NCBI RefSeq assembly: GCF_900215335.1 | Contig: NZ_OCMT01000001.1 | Coordinates: 1,426,001-1,490,000, forward strand | DNA: 64,000 nucleotides | Reading direction: 5' to 3' | From: Pedobacter xixiisoli | GTDB taxonomy: Bacteria > Bacteroidota > Bacteroidia > Sphingobacteriales > Sphingobacteriaceae | Shown here: positions 8,290 to 17,710 of the stretch, piece by piece | How positions within the stretch are numbered: position 1 is the stretch's first letter | Layout of the letters: each line of letters opens with the position of its first letter | Translations under genes and position numbers: made by a program | The notes under the pieces: generated by a model | What the model was told of the DNA's origin: nothing | Database searches by the model: none | The model's input: only the letters and a program-made list of their open reading frames with translations

Positions 8290-9263
8290 ATAAAAAACTG
8301 ATTGTATTTTTCAGCCTCTTAGTATTTATTGTAATTATCTCTTTGGTAATCTTTAATAGTGGTTATGAATTACCCAATAAAAACAAACATCCAGAAATAC
8401 CTTTCTTTCCAAGAATCACTAACGAAAATGATTTTACAAATCGGAAAGTAGATAGTTTTTATGTGAACTCGTACAGCTTATTGAAAAAATCGAATTTATT
8501 ATTAATTAACTACGACAAGGATACAGTAGACCGTCAATCAACATCGCTAGCAATTGTTAACAAGAGTTTTAAGTCTATTTTCCACTTTAAAACAACCGAT
8601 TATTTACACTACACTTTTGATGAAAAAACAAACTCTCTTTTTCTCATCGAAAATACTGGTGAAGGAATTAAGAAAGGTATTATCTTCAATATTAACCTTC
8701 ATAAAACTGAATTTATCCACGAGCTAAATGAAAAAGCATACGAAAATTTGAAAGAAAAGCTGAAAGTGATTAAGCATTTTACACCAAATGGCAATTTTAC
8801 AGAGGCTATATTTTTTGTTTCAAACGGGGGTCAATTTTATATTGCTAAAAATGAATTAGCGAGCCGTATAAGTAAAGATATGGCATTAACTGCTGGAGAT
8901 AACTTTAACTTTTTAGTATCTATTGTGATGGCTGGAGACACATCAATCCACAGCAACAGCATACAACTTTTTGACAAAACGGTCATATCAAACCGCATTA
9001 AACGATTAATTGTTATTGGAACTCCTTCCTCAAATAGTAGCGATAGCAAGAAACCAATGATTGATGAAGACAAAGGATGGTTTAGTAAAAGCAGGTATTA
9101 TTTTTTCAAGATAAAATTTAACAAAACAGAAGTTAAGTTTAAAACACATTTATTTTATAATTCTGATGTTTATTTCGATGAATTATCTGAGCCTAAGACA
9201 AGTACCGACACCCTACTCTATTATGCTCAGAATAGGTTTTATCAATTTTACAAGAAAAGATAA
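8286..9263 (+). CDS. Membrane-anchored protein of unknown function
   Basis: 325-residue protein with one N-terminal hydrophobic helix (residues 4-25, LIVFFSLLVFIVIISLVIF), probably an uncleaved anchor with the rest in the periplasm. The body is beta-rich with no motif I recognise. Its start overlaps the upstream stop by four bases, which ties it to the GIDE-like membrane protein. Its soluble part loosely resembles the C-terminal domain of the membrane protein encoded at 18833-20041 (-) in spacing of hydrophobic strands, but I would not claim homology. Confidence 0.8.
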   Translation: MNKKLIVFFSLLVFIVIISLVIFNSGYELPNKNKHPEIPFFPRITNENDFTNRKVDSFYVNSYSLLKKSNLLLINYDKDTVDRQSTSLAIVNKSFKSIFHFKTTDYLHYTFDEKTNSLFLIENTGEGIKKGIIFNINLHKTEFIHELNEKAYENLKEKLKVIKHFTPNGNFTEAIFFVSNGGQFYIAKNELASRISKDMALTAGDNFNFLVSIVMAGDTSIHSNSIQLFDKTVISNRIKRLIVIGTPSSNSSDSKKPMIDEDKGWFSKSRYYFFKIKFNKTEVKFKTHLFYNSDVYFDELSEPKTSTDTLLYYAQNRFYQFYKKR

Positions 9264-9302
9264 TTGATAAACAGCTACTATCAAACACCTAATAAAACAA
9301 AA

Positions 9303-10259
9303 ATGATTAAAAGAACACTTTTGATATTACTAACGACAATTACCTTAAGCCAAACTTATGCGCAAAAAGCCAAAGTTACCGCCAATTTGAATTTTACAGG
9401 TACAGTAGGTAATTATCCGGTGGAGATGTCTTTGAAATTGACTAACTATTCTGATAGCGTCTCGGGAACTTATTACTACGTTAAAAGTGGTAGAGAAAAT
9501 TACATCTACCTTTCTGGAACGCTAAAAGATGGGGATTTGGTGCTTAACGAAAGTACCTACAATGTTAGAAAACGAAAGTTTGAGCATACAGGTTATTTTA
9601 GAATGGCGTATGTAGCCCAGACTACGTTAAATGGCATTTGGGAGAAGGATAAGAAAAACACTGACCCGAAGAAAACAATGGTTGCAAAGTTAAAAAGCAG
9701 AGAATTGTTGAATAACTTCAATCCACTTGGCTTTGACTTTGTGATGTCTAAAAACAAGCCTAATTATGATAACGTGACGGAAAATGCAGCAAAATATTTC
9801 ACCTTGCTTTCTTTACGAATCAATGTAAATAAAAGTTCGAGGTGGATACTTAACGAATTTGACAAATATGATTTAGTGAATGATGAGGTAGAATTAGAAG
9901 ACGTAAATTTTGATGGCTATCTAGATATCAAAGTGCCCATTCACTACCCCGACCTAGCGAAAAACGATTATAGCTATGTATATTTCATCTACGATGTAAA
10001 AACTAAAGGCTTCCGTAAAAGTGAGCGTTTAAATGAATTAGGTGTGGTATCATTTAATCCCGTAAAAAAAGAAATAGAAAAAACGGATGCAGATGGTAGT
10101 GGAAATGAAGGTACGGCATACTATAAATGGTACAACGGAAAGTTGTTAATCACAAAGGAAATTAGGGTTTATGAAAACGATTCTTACACTCACTACGATG
10201 AATACAAAATTGAAAATGGAAACTCGGTTAAAATGCGTAGTTACAAGAAAAAGGGATAG
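9303..10259 (+). CDS. Two-domain secreted protein shared with other regulon members
   Basis: 318-residue exported protein. I chose ATG at 9303 because it starts a clean signal peptide (MIKRTLLILLTTITLSQTYAQ); a TTG at 9264 would add 13 residues ahead of it. Domain 1 (about 25-135) has FTGTVGNYPVEMSLKL, GTYYYVKSGRENYIYLSGTL and LNGIWEKDKK, matching the layout of 5569 and 13766. Domain 2 (about 180-318) has DVNFDGYLDI and FIYDVKTKGFRKS, resembling the C-terminal part of 20328. Function unknown, but it links several regulon proteins as relatives. Confidence 0.83.
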   Translation: MIKRTLLILLTTITLSQTYAQKAKVTANLNFTGTVGNYPVEMSLKLTNYSDSVSGTYYYVKSGRENYIYLSGTLKDGDLVLNESTYNVRKRKFEHTGYFRMAYVAQTTLNGIWEKDKKNTDPKKTMVAKLKSRELLNNFNPLGFDFVMSKNKPNYDNVTENAAKYFTLLSLRINVNKSSRWILNEFDKYDLVNDEVELEDVNFDGYLDIKVPIHYPDLAKNDYSYVYFIYDVKTKGFRKSERLNELGVVSFNPVKKEIEKTDADGSGNEGTAYYKWYNGKLLITKEIRVYENDSYTHYDEYKIENGNSVKMRSYKKKG

Positions 10260-10261
10260 CC

Positions 10262-10843
10262 ATGATATATCAAAAACATACTAAAAAACTGATTAAAAGG
10301 ACATTATTATTGATGCTACTACCTATCATCACTTCTTGTGGAAATGGCGACCAACCCGACTATAACTATACGGAAGAAGAAACAAAGCAGTTTTTAAACG
10401 AGATTACGGCTAATGCGAAAGCCAGCATTACCGATTTGACTGAAATAAACAAGCAACCAGCCAATGAATTTGGAATAGTTACTCGCTACCCACTTCCCGA
10501 AAACAGGTTAAAAGAGTATAACGACAATGACGGTACAATGGTAAATAAAGACGATGACATATCCGACTTCGCTTCCTACGTTTTTAAAACCTACGAATTA
10601 ACTAATGAAAATAACGAGAAGCTACAGTTTGTAGATAATGGACGAGCAGTTTATTTACAAGAATATGGTTTATGGGAATACGATAAGGTATTGTGCCAGA
10701 ATTTGGGAATTACCCTAAAATTAGATGGAAAGTTTAAAACCTTGAAAGGATTCATCACTATTGAATTTAAGATGCCTAAAAACTTGAATAAAGAGGTAAA
10801 AATACCTGTAGCTATTTCAGTGGAAGATAAAATATCGGAGTAG
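10262..10843 (+). CDS. Hypothetical lipoprotein
   Basis: 193-residue predicted lipoprotein; the hydrophobic segment RTLLLMLLPIITSC ends in a lipobox cysteine near residue 26. The mature protein is acidic, with strands such as YVFKTYELTNENNEKLQFV and a C-terminal ITIEFKMPK, and is probably beta-rich. No recognised family. It starts 2 bp after the previous stop, and its TAG overlaps the GTG start of the VanW-like gene by one base. Member of operon A. Confidence 0.78.
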   Translation: MIYQKHTKKLIKRTLLLMLLPIITSCGNGDQPDYNYTEEETKQFLNEITANAKASITDLTEINKQPANEFGIVTRYPLPENRLKEYNDNDGTMVNKDDDISDFASYVFKTYELTNENNEKLQFVDNGRAVYLQEYGLWEYDKVLCQNLGITLKLDGKFKTLKGFITIEFKMPKNLNKEVKIPVAISVEDKISE

Positions 10844-11661
10844 TGAAACAGCGAAAACTTTTAAGCCAGCGGCACCCTATTCTGTATTTCTTAGCAGTTT
10901 GGGCTAGGCGTTTAAAGCGTATCGCTGAATGGCACCTCGATGGAAAAAAATATGCAAAAACGAGAACAGTTGACAAGCTTTCCAATCGCATAAAAAAGCA
11001 CCAATCTGTGTTATTGAAAAAACTGGGAGACAATAATGCGCAACTTCAGCTGAATAAAGTAACCAACTTAAAAATTGCAGTAAAAAAGCTAGATGGAATT
11101 TTAATTAAACCTAATGAAACCTTTTCATTTTGTAAATTAGTTGGCTTGCCTACCAAAAAAAAAGGCTATTTAGATGGAATGGAACTTTCTTTCGGAGAAG
11201 CTAGAGCAGGAACTGGAGGTGGTATTTGTCAAATCTCTAACCTCATTCACTGGTTGGTGATGCATAGTCCGCTAACAGTTACCGAACGTTACCATCATTC
11301 ATTTGATCCATTTCCGGATGATGGACGGGTTTTACCTTTTGGTAGTGGTGCTACAGTTTTTTATAATTACAGAGATTACCAGTTTACCAATAATACAGCA
11401 CATACATTCCAAATCAATTTATGGTTTACGGAGAAATGTTTGGAGGGCGAGCTTCGCATTAACGAAGAGCTAGATTATGCCTACCATGTGATAGAGAAAG
11501 ACCATCAGTTCTTGAAAATAGCCCATCAGTTTTACCGAAAAAATGAAATTTGGCGAGAGAAATTCCTCAAGTTTGAAGGTGGAAAGGTGGTAGAGACAGA
11601 ATTACTGACCAAAAATTTTGCTAGGGTAACTTATCAGCCGGATCGTTGGGTTGAGGGGTAG
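10843..11661 (+). CDS. VanW-like protein
   Basis: 272-residue protein with the VanW family signature: LKIAVKKLDGILIKPNETFSFCKLVG region near residues 75-103, GARAGTGGGICQISNLIHWL-like segment near 125-145, and ERYHHSFDPFPDDGRVLPFG. VanW occurs in some vancomycin-resistance clusters and widely elsewhere; its biochemical role is unknown. No signal peptide is visible; the N-terminus is strongly basic. The start is GTG, overlapping the upstream TAG by one base, with no nearby in-frame ATG. It is the last gene of operon A. No other van genes are present, so resistance should not be inferred. Confidence 0.85.
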   Translation: MKQRKLLSQRHPILYFLAVWARRLKRIAEWHLDGKKYAKTRTVDKLSNRIKKHQSVLLKKLGDNNAQLQLNKVTNLKIAVKKLDGILIKPNETFSFCKLVGLPTKKKGYLDGMELSFGEARAGTGGGICQISNLIHWLVMHSPLTVTERYHHSFDPFPDDGRVLPFGSGATVFYNYRDYQFTNNTAHTFQINLWFTEKCLEGELRINEELDYAYHVIEKDHQFLKIAHQFYRKNEIWREKFLKFEGGKVVETELLTKNFARVTYQPDRWVEG

Positions 11662-12017
11662 TTAATCATATTCGCTCTATGCCGCATGGCATCAAAAGTA
11701 TGCAAAAATGCTTGTCAATTCCATATGTGCCTTTTCACAGGCTTTCCCATCAAAAAAGTAGCGCTCAATTTTGTTTATTTTTACTAATCGAAAGTTGCTG
11801 CCAACATGAGTACAAAACCACTATGTTTTAGGCTTAATGTTGCAATTTGTACTATTATGATTCCTTTTTTTGATTTGGCTCGCACTAAGAATTGACAATC
11901 GTACTTGGCAAAAAATATCATTTTATTAGCGGAACTTTAGCAATAGCAAAGTTTTTACAGCTGGCTTAGTTCACTGCTGATTCGATAAACGTAATACTTC
12001 TTCGTTCTACTGATTTA
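11662..12017. other. Non-coding stretch after operon A
   Basis: About 350 bases without a convincing gene. A short ATGCC-GCAT-GGCAT hairpin lies at 11679-11692 but has no T-tract, so it is a poor terminator. A 29-codon frame at 11806-11895 has no coding features I can support. Confidence 0.6.
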
Positions 12018-12107
12018 ACGAATAATAGCAAAACACCAACAAATAAGCTACTAAATCGCACAGATAATAACTCTCACAAATTACTGCGTTTTAAACAGAT
12101 ATATTAG
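12018..12107 (+). promoter_or_regulatory. Three 21-bp-spaced LytTR-like boxes plus -7 box (site B)
   Basis: Boxes start at 12018 (ACGAATAATAG), 12039 (ACAAATAAGCT) and 12060 (ACAGATAATAA). The -7 candidate TATATTAG is at 12100-12107, 40 bp after the third box starts. The ATG of the first gene is at 12130, giving a short leader. Same layout as sites A, C and D. Confidence 0.72.
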
Positions 12108-12129
12108 TGCAACAAAGCATTTGTAAATC

Positions 12130-13209
12130 ATGAAAGCCATTATTAACCTTTTAATAGTATTCTTACTGATTGGTACTGAAGCAAGTGCTCAACAAGTGCT
12201 GATGGATACCGCTTTCATGCAGCCTTACGACGCCAATAATTACGATAAAATTGATGGTTTTTTCGACAAAGGAAAAAGCCCAGAAAGATCTACAATAAAC
12301 AAAAGCACGCTCGTTTATTCACTACCCAACTTAAAATCCAAACAAGTTGGCGATCTCGAAGCCTTCACTCCTATTGTTCTACTAAAAGAAGGAATACATC
12401 CTGAAACAAAGCACAACTGGATAAAAATTAAGTACGATGTGCAAAACGATAATGGCAGATGCGAAGAAAGGCAAGGTTACATTATCAACAAAAACCTCAG
12501 TATAGGTAATTTAAACGCAAATTTAGCAAACGAAAACCTAGCATTTATCTTAAGTAAAAGTCCGCTGTTAGATGCTGATTTGAAAAAGCCTAGATTTAGA
12601 TTGAATGCGGTGCATCGTTTTACAGACTTAAATTACAAAAAGGTAAAAAGCGTTAGCAGCTATGATTTAAGCATTGGCGCTGTCGATTATTACAACCATT
12701 TTTACTTGGCCGGTGTTTATAATAATGCATTAAAGCAAATGCCAAATTTGTTGCGCTTGTATTGGCATCATGGGGAGAGTTGTCCCGAAAGTGAGGGTAA
12801 TGTTTTTATAGCTTATGCGAACGGAAAAATGAGCGAAATTATAAATGCTAGCTCTACTGGCGAAGGTGGCTTTTACGAAAGCACAAAGGTTTATATCCCG
12901 TTAAAATTTAATAAAGGCAAGATTTTATTAGTGGAAAACGGTGATAGCGAAAACATGCTAGACAGTTACAATGGAACTTCAAAAACCATTCCCTATCCTA
13001 AAGATTGTGGCATACCTATTGAACAGTTAGTGGTAGTTATTGAGGAAGATGCGGAGGGTAAAACAGATGCAGAAGGCAATTTCATTGAAGACAAGTACAA
13101 AGAAACTGTAATGGTGATTACACATAAAATTATTCGCTATTATCGTTGGACTGGAAGCAAGTTACAAGAGGTAAAAAAGGTAGTGGTTAAACAAAGGAAA
13201 GAGAATTAA
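12130..13209 (+). CDS. Secreted protein with SH3b-like segment
   Basis: 359-residue exported protein with signal peptide MKAIINLLIVFLLIGTEASAQ. Residues ~58-125 resemble a bacterial SH3 segment (STLVYSLPNLKSKQVGDLEAF, then NWIKIKY and GYIINKNLSIG), often used to bind cell-wall material or peptides. The rest is beta-rich and includes LLRLYWHHGESCPESEGNVF and a C-terminal lysine-rich tail. It heads operon B, behind the box array, with the next gene 13 bp away. The domain call is moderate and the function is unknown. Confidence 0.83.
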   Translation: MKAIINLLIVFLLIGTEASAQQVLMDTAFMQPYDANNYDKIDGFFDKGKSPERSTINKSTLVYSLPNLKSKQVGDLEAFTPIVLLKEGIHPETKHNWIKIKYDVQNDNGRCEERQGYIINKNLSIGNLNANLANENLAFILSKSPLLDADLKKPRFRLNAVHRFTDLNYKKVKSVSSYDLSIGAVDYYNHFYLAGVYNNALKQMPNLLRLYWHHGESCPESEGNVFIAYANGKMSEIINASSTGEGGFYESTKVYIPLKFNKGKILLVENGDSENMLDSYNGTSKTIPYPKDCGIPIEQLVVVIEEDAEGKTDAEGNFIEDKYKETVMVITHKIIRYYRWTGSKLQEVKKVVVKQRKEN

Positions 13210-13222
13210 AAGCTCAATTAGG

Positions 13223-13762
13223 ATGAAAAAATTGATAATGGCTTTGCTGCTAATTGCATTTTTTGGCTGCAAAAATACATCCCATAAAACGGTTGAAGAA
13301 AAAGTAACAGGTACAGCAAAAGCTAAACCAGACGGTGTGGCAGTAATCGAGCAAGATATTGTTCCCGTTAAGAAAGCCCCACAGAAAGACACCATTAGAA
13401 ATTACAAAGACACGCAGATGAGCGAGGAGTTTTTCCAAAAAGCAATCATCGACCTTAGCGACAGTTCTCTAACAGTTTATCAAAATATCAGAGCCGACTA
13501 CAGGATTTTCGGCTACCAAAAACCAGATACCAACTCTAGGAAAATGATTTTCTTTTCTGTTTTCACACCTGATGTAGAAGGCAACCCTTACAATTGCCCT
13601 TATGGTTCTTATTATTATTCGGGAGCTATGCGGGATACCAAAATCAAATACGTTAAAAACACTGGTGCTTTTGTAGAAGCTCATTTGTTTAAAGAAAATA
13701 ACATTTTACCTACGCCAATTTATTTTCTTAAAGATTGGGTACAGTTTGAAGAAAGGAATTAA
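13223..13762 (+). CDS. Hypothetical lipoprotein
   Basis: 179-residue predicted lipoprotein: MKKLIMALLLIAFFGCKN has a lipobox at Cys16. A low-complexity K/E/P-rich spacer (to about residue 60) precedes a compact domain with YQNIRADYRIFGYQKPD and FFSVFTPDVEGNPYNCPYGS. Two cysteines in that domain could form a disulfide. I recognise no family. It lies 13 bp after the SH3b-like gene and 3 bp before the next gene. Confidence 0.8.
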   Translation: MKKLIMALLLIAFFGCKNTSHKTVEEKVTGTAKAKPDGVAVIEQDIVPVKKAPQKDTIRNYKDTQMSEEFFQKAIIDLSDSSLTVYQNIRADYRIFGYQKPDTNSRKMIFFSVFTPDVEGNPYNCPYGSYYYSGAMRDTKIKYVKNTGAFVEAHLFKENNILPTPIYFLKDWVQFEERN

Positions 13763-13765
13763 GAT

Positions 13766-14527
13766 ATGAGAAACTATTTTGCAACCCTCCTACTTATCGG
13801 CTTATTTTTATCGGCAAATACCGTAAGAGCAATTGAAAATTTCAGCGGTAATTTTATTGGTAAACTAGGTAGCAAAACAGAGGTTATTTTTAGCTTGAAA
13901 AGTAGCAATGGCAAACTGACTGGCTTTTACTTTTATGATAAAATAGGTATCGAAATTAAACTAGCTGGTGAAGTCATTAATGGAAATGCTATTATTTACG
14001 AGCTAGATGATCAGAACGTAAAACAGGCAAAAATTACAGGCAAGCTTTCTGCCAACGGCTTCAGTGGCAAATGGGAAAGTTTAACGGCTAAGAAGACATT
14101 TCCCCTACAGTTAAAATCAACAAGCAAAGCGATTCCTACCTTACCTAAAAATCTAATTGGAACTTACCAAGCGGATGAACGGGATAAGTGTGCTTTAAAT
14201 ATAGCTATCACCAAAAGTAAAGGCGAATATTTCTACCATTTTAAAAACTTGAAACGCAGCTTAAATGGAAAAGTTACCTTTAGCAGAAGCTTAGATGAAA
14301 ATTTAGTTTACATCAATTTTCACGGCATTGAATGGGAAGAAGATAGTGGCGATGTCACAAAAGAAGACAATGAAAATTCAGTTGTAGATAATGGACTTCC
14401 ATCGGTAGTTCAAGGTTTGTTGAGCGATGGAGAGATAGCTATTCAAAATACAGGAAATGCCATGAATAGGTATGTAAAAATCAGTCAATGTGATCTAAAG
14501 TTTATCCATTTGAAAAGGATAAAGTAA
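13766..14527 (+). CDS. Secreted protein related to other regulon products
   Basis: 253-residue exported protein with signal peptide (MRNYFATLLLIGLFLSANTVRA). Residues 25-125 carry FSGNFIGKLGSKTEVIFSLK, GFYFYDKIGIEIKLAGEV and FSGKWESLTAKKTFPLQL. This matches the motif order in 9303 and 5569: glycine-turn, paired aromatic strand, then G-x-W. The C-terminal half is a different, acidic region. It is the last gene of operon B. Function unknown. Confidence 0.82.
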   Translation: MRNYFATLLLIGLFLSANTVRAIENFSGNFIGKLGSKTEVIFSLKSSNGKLTGFYFYDKIGIEIKLAGEVINGNAIIYELDDQNVKQAKITGKLSANGFSGKWESLTAKKTFPLQLKSTSKAIPTLPKNLIGTYQADERDKCALNIAITKSKGEYFYHFKNLKRSLNGKVTFSRSLDENLVYINFHGIEWEEDSGDVTKEDNENSVVDNGLPSVVQGLLSDGEIAIQNTGNAMNRYVKISQCDLKFIHLKRIK

Positions 14528-14564
14528 GTTTGATTTTTAAACAATTTTTTCCTCTCGCCCTCCA

Positions 14565-14601
14565 AAGTAAATATTTAAGGGTCTTAAATCCCTATTTGCT
14601 T
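14565..14601. terminator. Imperfect hairpin after operon B
   Basis: AAGTAAATA (14565-14573) pairs with TATTTGCTT (14593-14601) with one G-T wobble, enclosing a GGG/CCC pair. It lies 37 bp after the operon B stop. It lacks a strong T-tract, so termination is only a possibility. A further ACTTCG/CGAAGT pair follows at about 14602-14624. Confidence 0.35.
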
Positions 14602-14740
14602 ACTTCGGCTTGAAATTCGAAGTGCTAGTTATTTAACATCTTTATAACCAGTTCTAACGTGCATCTTAATAAGATAAAAAGATTTATTCTCATTTTAAGA
14701 TTTCCACCTTATTGGAAATGACTACTAAAAACAACATTTA

Positions 14741-14830
14741 ACGAATAATAAACCTAGGCTAACAAATAGTTTTCACCCACTAACGGATAATAAAGGCGGT
14801 AATTTTTAAAACAAAACAGCCTTATATTTA
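14741..14830 (+). promoter_or_regulatory. Three 21-bp-spaced LytTR-like boxes plus -7 box (site C)
   Basis: Boxes start at 14741 (ACGAATAATAA), 14762 (ACAAATAGTTT) and 14783 (ACGGATAATAA). The -7 candidate TATATTTA is at 14823-14830, again 40 bp after the third box starts. The first gene begins only at 15000, so the transcript would carry a leader of roughly 160 nt. Confidence 0.7.
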
Positions 14831-14849
14831 ATTAAGAAATTGGATTTAA

Positions 14850-14990
14850 ACGAGTGCAGGGTTGGCGAAATGTTTTTGCGTTAGGGATTGTAAGGGTTTT
14901 TGCAATTTTTCTTAGCACCGAAGCGAAGCGCAGCCCTGAAAAGTCCGACCCTTGCGCAGCTTGGGGAACGCCCAATTTCGACCGTAAAAG
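14850..14990 (+). other. Structured element in the leader of operon C
   Basis: GCGTTAGGGATTG (14878-14890) and GGGGAACGCCC (14963-14973) enclose GC-richer, repeat-like DNA (GAAGCGAAGCGCAGC). GCGTT and AACGC at the ends can pair. The GC content is clearly above the flanks. From memory, GCGTTAGGGAT...AACGCCC is a dispersed intergenic sequence in Bacteroidota; unverified here. It would be transcribed as the 5' leader if site C is the promoter. Confidence 0.4.
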
Positions 14991-14999
14991 GAAACAAAA

Positions 15000-15893
15000 A
15001 TGAGAATGATGAGAGTTAGCTACATTTTAATGTTGATGATGTTGAATATAGGAATGGCATCTTGCCAGCAAAATAGCGAACCAGACTGCACTGGCAAAAA
15101 GGGCGAAAAACGTGCTATCAAATCTGAAAAGATCATTTACTATGTGAATGGAAATGAAAGAAGAGGCAGCTTTGGTTCTGATGAAATGAACCAATACGAT
15201 GAACAAGGCAACATCTTGACACACTCGATGGTGCTGTACGATGAGGATACCAAAAAAGATACGATTGTTCCGGCTAGCATTTTCCACTACAAAGATGGAT
15301 TACTCGCTAAACAAGAAAATTTTAGTGTGTTGCGTGGCGGAATTAAGAAGTATGAAGTAGAGACACTTTACGATAAGGACAAAAAAATAATTAAGGTAAC
15401 ACACAATGTTTTTGACCAAAACAAAGCTGTTTTAGATAAGAATTCTCATTATTACGAATATACCGTTAACAGTAATAACATCAAGAAAAGTAATATTTCT
15501 TACTATAATGATGCTAATAAAAAGTTTGAGTTCGACTATCGCTTGGAGCAAAAATTTGATGGAAAGAATTTACTGGAAGAGAAATATTTTGGGAAGGATA
15601 ATGAAATCTACAGAGAAATTAAAAACACTTACAACGATAAAAAGCAACTCATTAAAACGATTAATAATGACCAAGTTTACGCTGAAGTTTACTATACCTA
15701 CAATGAGCATAACGATGTAATTAAGCGTAAACACACTGATAGAGAAGACTTTGTTTCGGAGATAACTTTTACCTACAAATATGATTGCTACGGCAATTGG
15801 ATAGAGAAAACCGAGGAAGAAGTCACTAAATCGAACAGCAAAAATGAGGCGGAGCCTAAATACGTGGTAAAAAGAGCAATTGTATATTATTAA
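15000..15893 (+). CDS. Lipoprotein with YD/RHS-like repeats
   Basis: 297-residue predicted lipoprotein (lipobox GMASC near residue 22). The mature protein consists of irregular beta-strand repeats: YDEQGNILTHSM, YDKDKKIIKVTHN, YNDKKQLIKTINND, YNEHNDVIKRKH and YDCYGNWIEKTE. These resemble YD repeats of RHS-type proteins and short Bacteroidota relatives. It lacks an RHS core or toxin domain. Three ATGs lie at 15000, 15006 and 15009, and any could be used. It is the first gene of operon C; the next gene is 22 bp downstream. The ligand is unknown. Confidence 0.82.
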   Translation: MRMMRVSYILMLMMLNIGMASCQQNSEPDCTGKKGEKRAIKSEKIIYYVNGNERRGSFGSDEMNQYDEQGNILTHSMVLYDEDTKKDTIVPASIFHYKDGLLAKQENFSVLRGGIKKYEVETLYDKDKKIIKVTHNVFDQNKAVLDKNSHYYEYTVNSNNIKKSNISYYNDANKKFEFDYRLEQKFDGKNLLEEKYFGKDNEIYREIKNTYNDKKQLIKTINNDQVYAEVYYTYNEHNDVIKRKHTDREDFVSEITFTYKYDCYGNWIEKTEEEVTKSNSKNEAEPKYVVKRAIVYY

Positions 15894-15915
15894 GAATTAA
15901 AATGAAAGATTAAAC

Positions 15916-17694
15916 ATGAAAATTATCTTTACATTTCTACTTGCATTAACTACTACCCTAACCTTTGGCCAAAAAAGCATTTATGTAAAAACGGTAGACG
16001 GTTTTTTGCTTGCTAACCAGCCCGATAAGGTACTGCCCTATTTGGAAGCACAGTTAAAGCAGCATCCTAAAAACGAGGAACTGTTGAGGATGCTAGGTTT
16101 CCATAACCTACAGCGCAACAATTTGGTGAATGCAGAGAAGTATTATCGAGAGGCACTGGTGGTAAACCCGAAATGCGCTCGTTGTGAAATGAACTTGGGA
16201 AATATCTTTGCCCTAAAAAATGATTTTAAAACCGCACTCACTTACTTAGAAAAAGCGGTAAAAATAGACGCCAAAGATGCGATGGTGTGGGTAACCAGAG
16301 GTCGTTTAAAAGAGATGTTAGGAGACGGAACTGGCGCTTTAAATGACTACAATACAGCTATTGAACTGGAACCAGCAAATGCGCAACATTATGTACAACG
16401 TGGCAGATATAATTTAAATGGTGGTTATAATTCTTTGGCATTAGCCGATTTTAACAAAGCGATTGCACTTGCGCCAACCGAATACGAAGGCTACTATTTT
16501 AGGTCTAATGTTTACTTTGGTCAGCAGAAATACAACGATGCACTACAAGATGTAAATAAGGCAATTGAAATTGATCCAAAGCATGACGAACTTTACATTA
16601 GCAGAGGTGTGATCTATAATAGCTTGCAAAATTACGAAAAGACTTTAGCGAATTATACGAAGGCTATTGAGCTAAATCCGAACTACTTTTTAGCTTACCT
16701 AAACCGTTCTAAAACCTATTATGCGCTAGAAAATCTAGATGCTTCGTGTACGGATTTGCAGACTGTAAAGCGCTTATTAAAAGAAAGTAATATTAACGAC
16801 CAAGAGCTATTAAAGGAAATTGATGGCGAGCTGAATGATTATTGCGACGATAGCAAAGCCAGTTATTATTACCAACGGGGAATTGCCAACTACAACCTTA
16901 ATGAATATGCAAAAGCGATTGATTTGTATAACTTGGGCTTAAAGAAATTCCCTAAGCATGTGATGTTATCCATCTTTAAAGGAAACGCCTTGTTGGCGAT
17001 AAAAGAGAACGAAAATGCACTGAATACTTACGAGGAAGCGTTGAGCAACCAGAAAACTTTATTAGCGGAACTTAAAGAAGCTAGAAATTTAGAAAATGCT
17101 GGCGAAGCCGATGCTCAAAAAGCGTACGATGCTACTTTAGCAGATATCCATTTCGGAATAGCGAGTTCCAAAGCAAATTTGAATGATTTTGCAGCAGCGC
17201 TTACGCAAATCAATACAGCTATCAAACTAAAAGGCACTGTTAACGAAGGCTTAGAAAGCTACTATAATTTACGTGGAAATATCTATTTGGCACTTACAAA
17301 TTACAAACTGGCTCAGACAGATTTTAGCAAAAGCATTGCCATTAACAAAAGTTACGCTATAGCTTATGTAAATAGGGCTATTGCCAAGGCCAGTTTAGCA
17401 GAGAAAAGCAAAATATCTGCTTATAGTTTTGGAGGAAAAGCAGTCCTTCAGCCTTTGCAGGTGGTTTGGGGAACAGCTAAAACTGTTAAGAAGACGATGG
17501 AAAGCAATTTAATTTCAGCTATTGAGGATTGTAATGTTGCTATTGGGATGGACAAAAACTTAGGCTTTGCTTATTACGTTAGAGGACAACTAAAGCAGCT
17601 CTTAAACCAAAAAGATTACTGCGTGGATTTATTAACAGCGCAAAAATTAGGGCTACAGATTGAACCGAATTTGCTAAAAAACTGCATCAACTAA
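15916..17694 (+). CDS. Exported TPR-repeat protein
   Basis: 592-residue protein with signal peptide (MKIIFTFLLALTTTLTFGQ) and about a dozen tetratricopeptide repeats. Typical units include NLVNAEKYYREALVVNPKC, DFKTALTYLEKAVKIDAKD and NYEKTLANYTKAIELNPNY. TPR arrays form protein-binding solenoids, here presumably in the periplasm. No enzymatic domain is present. Within operon C it may scaffold the lipoproteins encoded beside it (inference). Confidence 0.9.
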   Translation: MKIIFTFLLALTTTLTFGQKSIYVKTVDGFLLANQPDKVLPYLEAQLKQHPKNEELLRMLGFHNLQRNNLVNAEKYYREALVVNPKCARCEMNLGNIFALKNDFKTALTYLEKAVKIDAKDAMVWVTRGRLKEMLGDGTGALNDYNTAIELEPANAQHYVQRGRYNLNGGYNSLALADFNKAIALAPTEYEGYYFRSNVYFGQQKYNDALQDVNKAIEIDPKHDELYISRGVIYNSLQNYEKTLANYTKAIELNPNYFLAYLNRSKTYYALENLDASCTDLQTVKRLLKESNINDQELLKEIDGELNDYCDDSKASYYYQRGIANYNLNEYAKAIDLYNLGLKKFPKHVMLSIFKGNALLAIKENENALNTYEEALSNQKTLLAELKEARNLENAGEADAQKAYDATLADIHFGIASSKANLNDFAAALTQINTAIKLKGTVNEGLESYYNLRGNIYLALTNYKLAQTDFSKSIAINKSYAIAYVNRAIAKASLAEKSKISAYSFGGKAVLQPLQVVWGTAKTVKKTMESNLISAIEDCNVAIGMDKNLGFAYYVRGQLKQLLNQKDYCVDLLTAQKLGLQIEPNLLKNCIN

Positions 17695-17710
17695 ATTGAA
17701 GTCTATAAGA

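Noticed and set aside
10843..11661. Vancomycin-resistance interpretation of the VanW-like gene
   Set aside because: VanW alone does not give resistance, no vanHAX or vanRS genes are present, and the gene sits in an operon of unrelated envelope proteins.
11806..11895. 29-residue frame in the gap after operon A
   Set aside because: No start context, domain or composition bias to support a gene.
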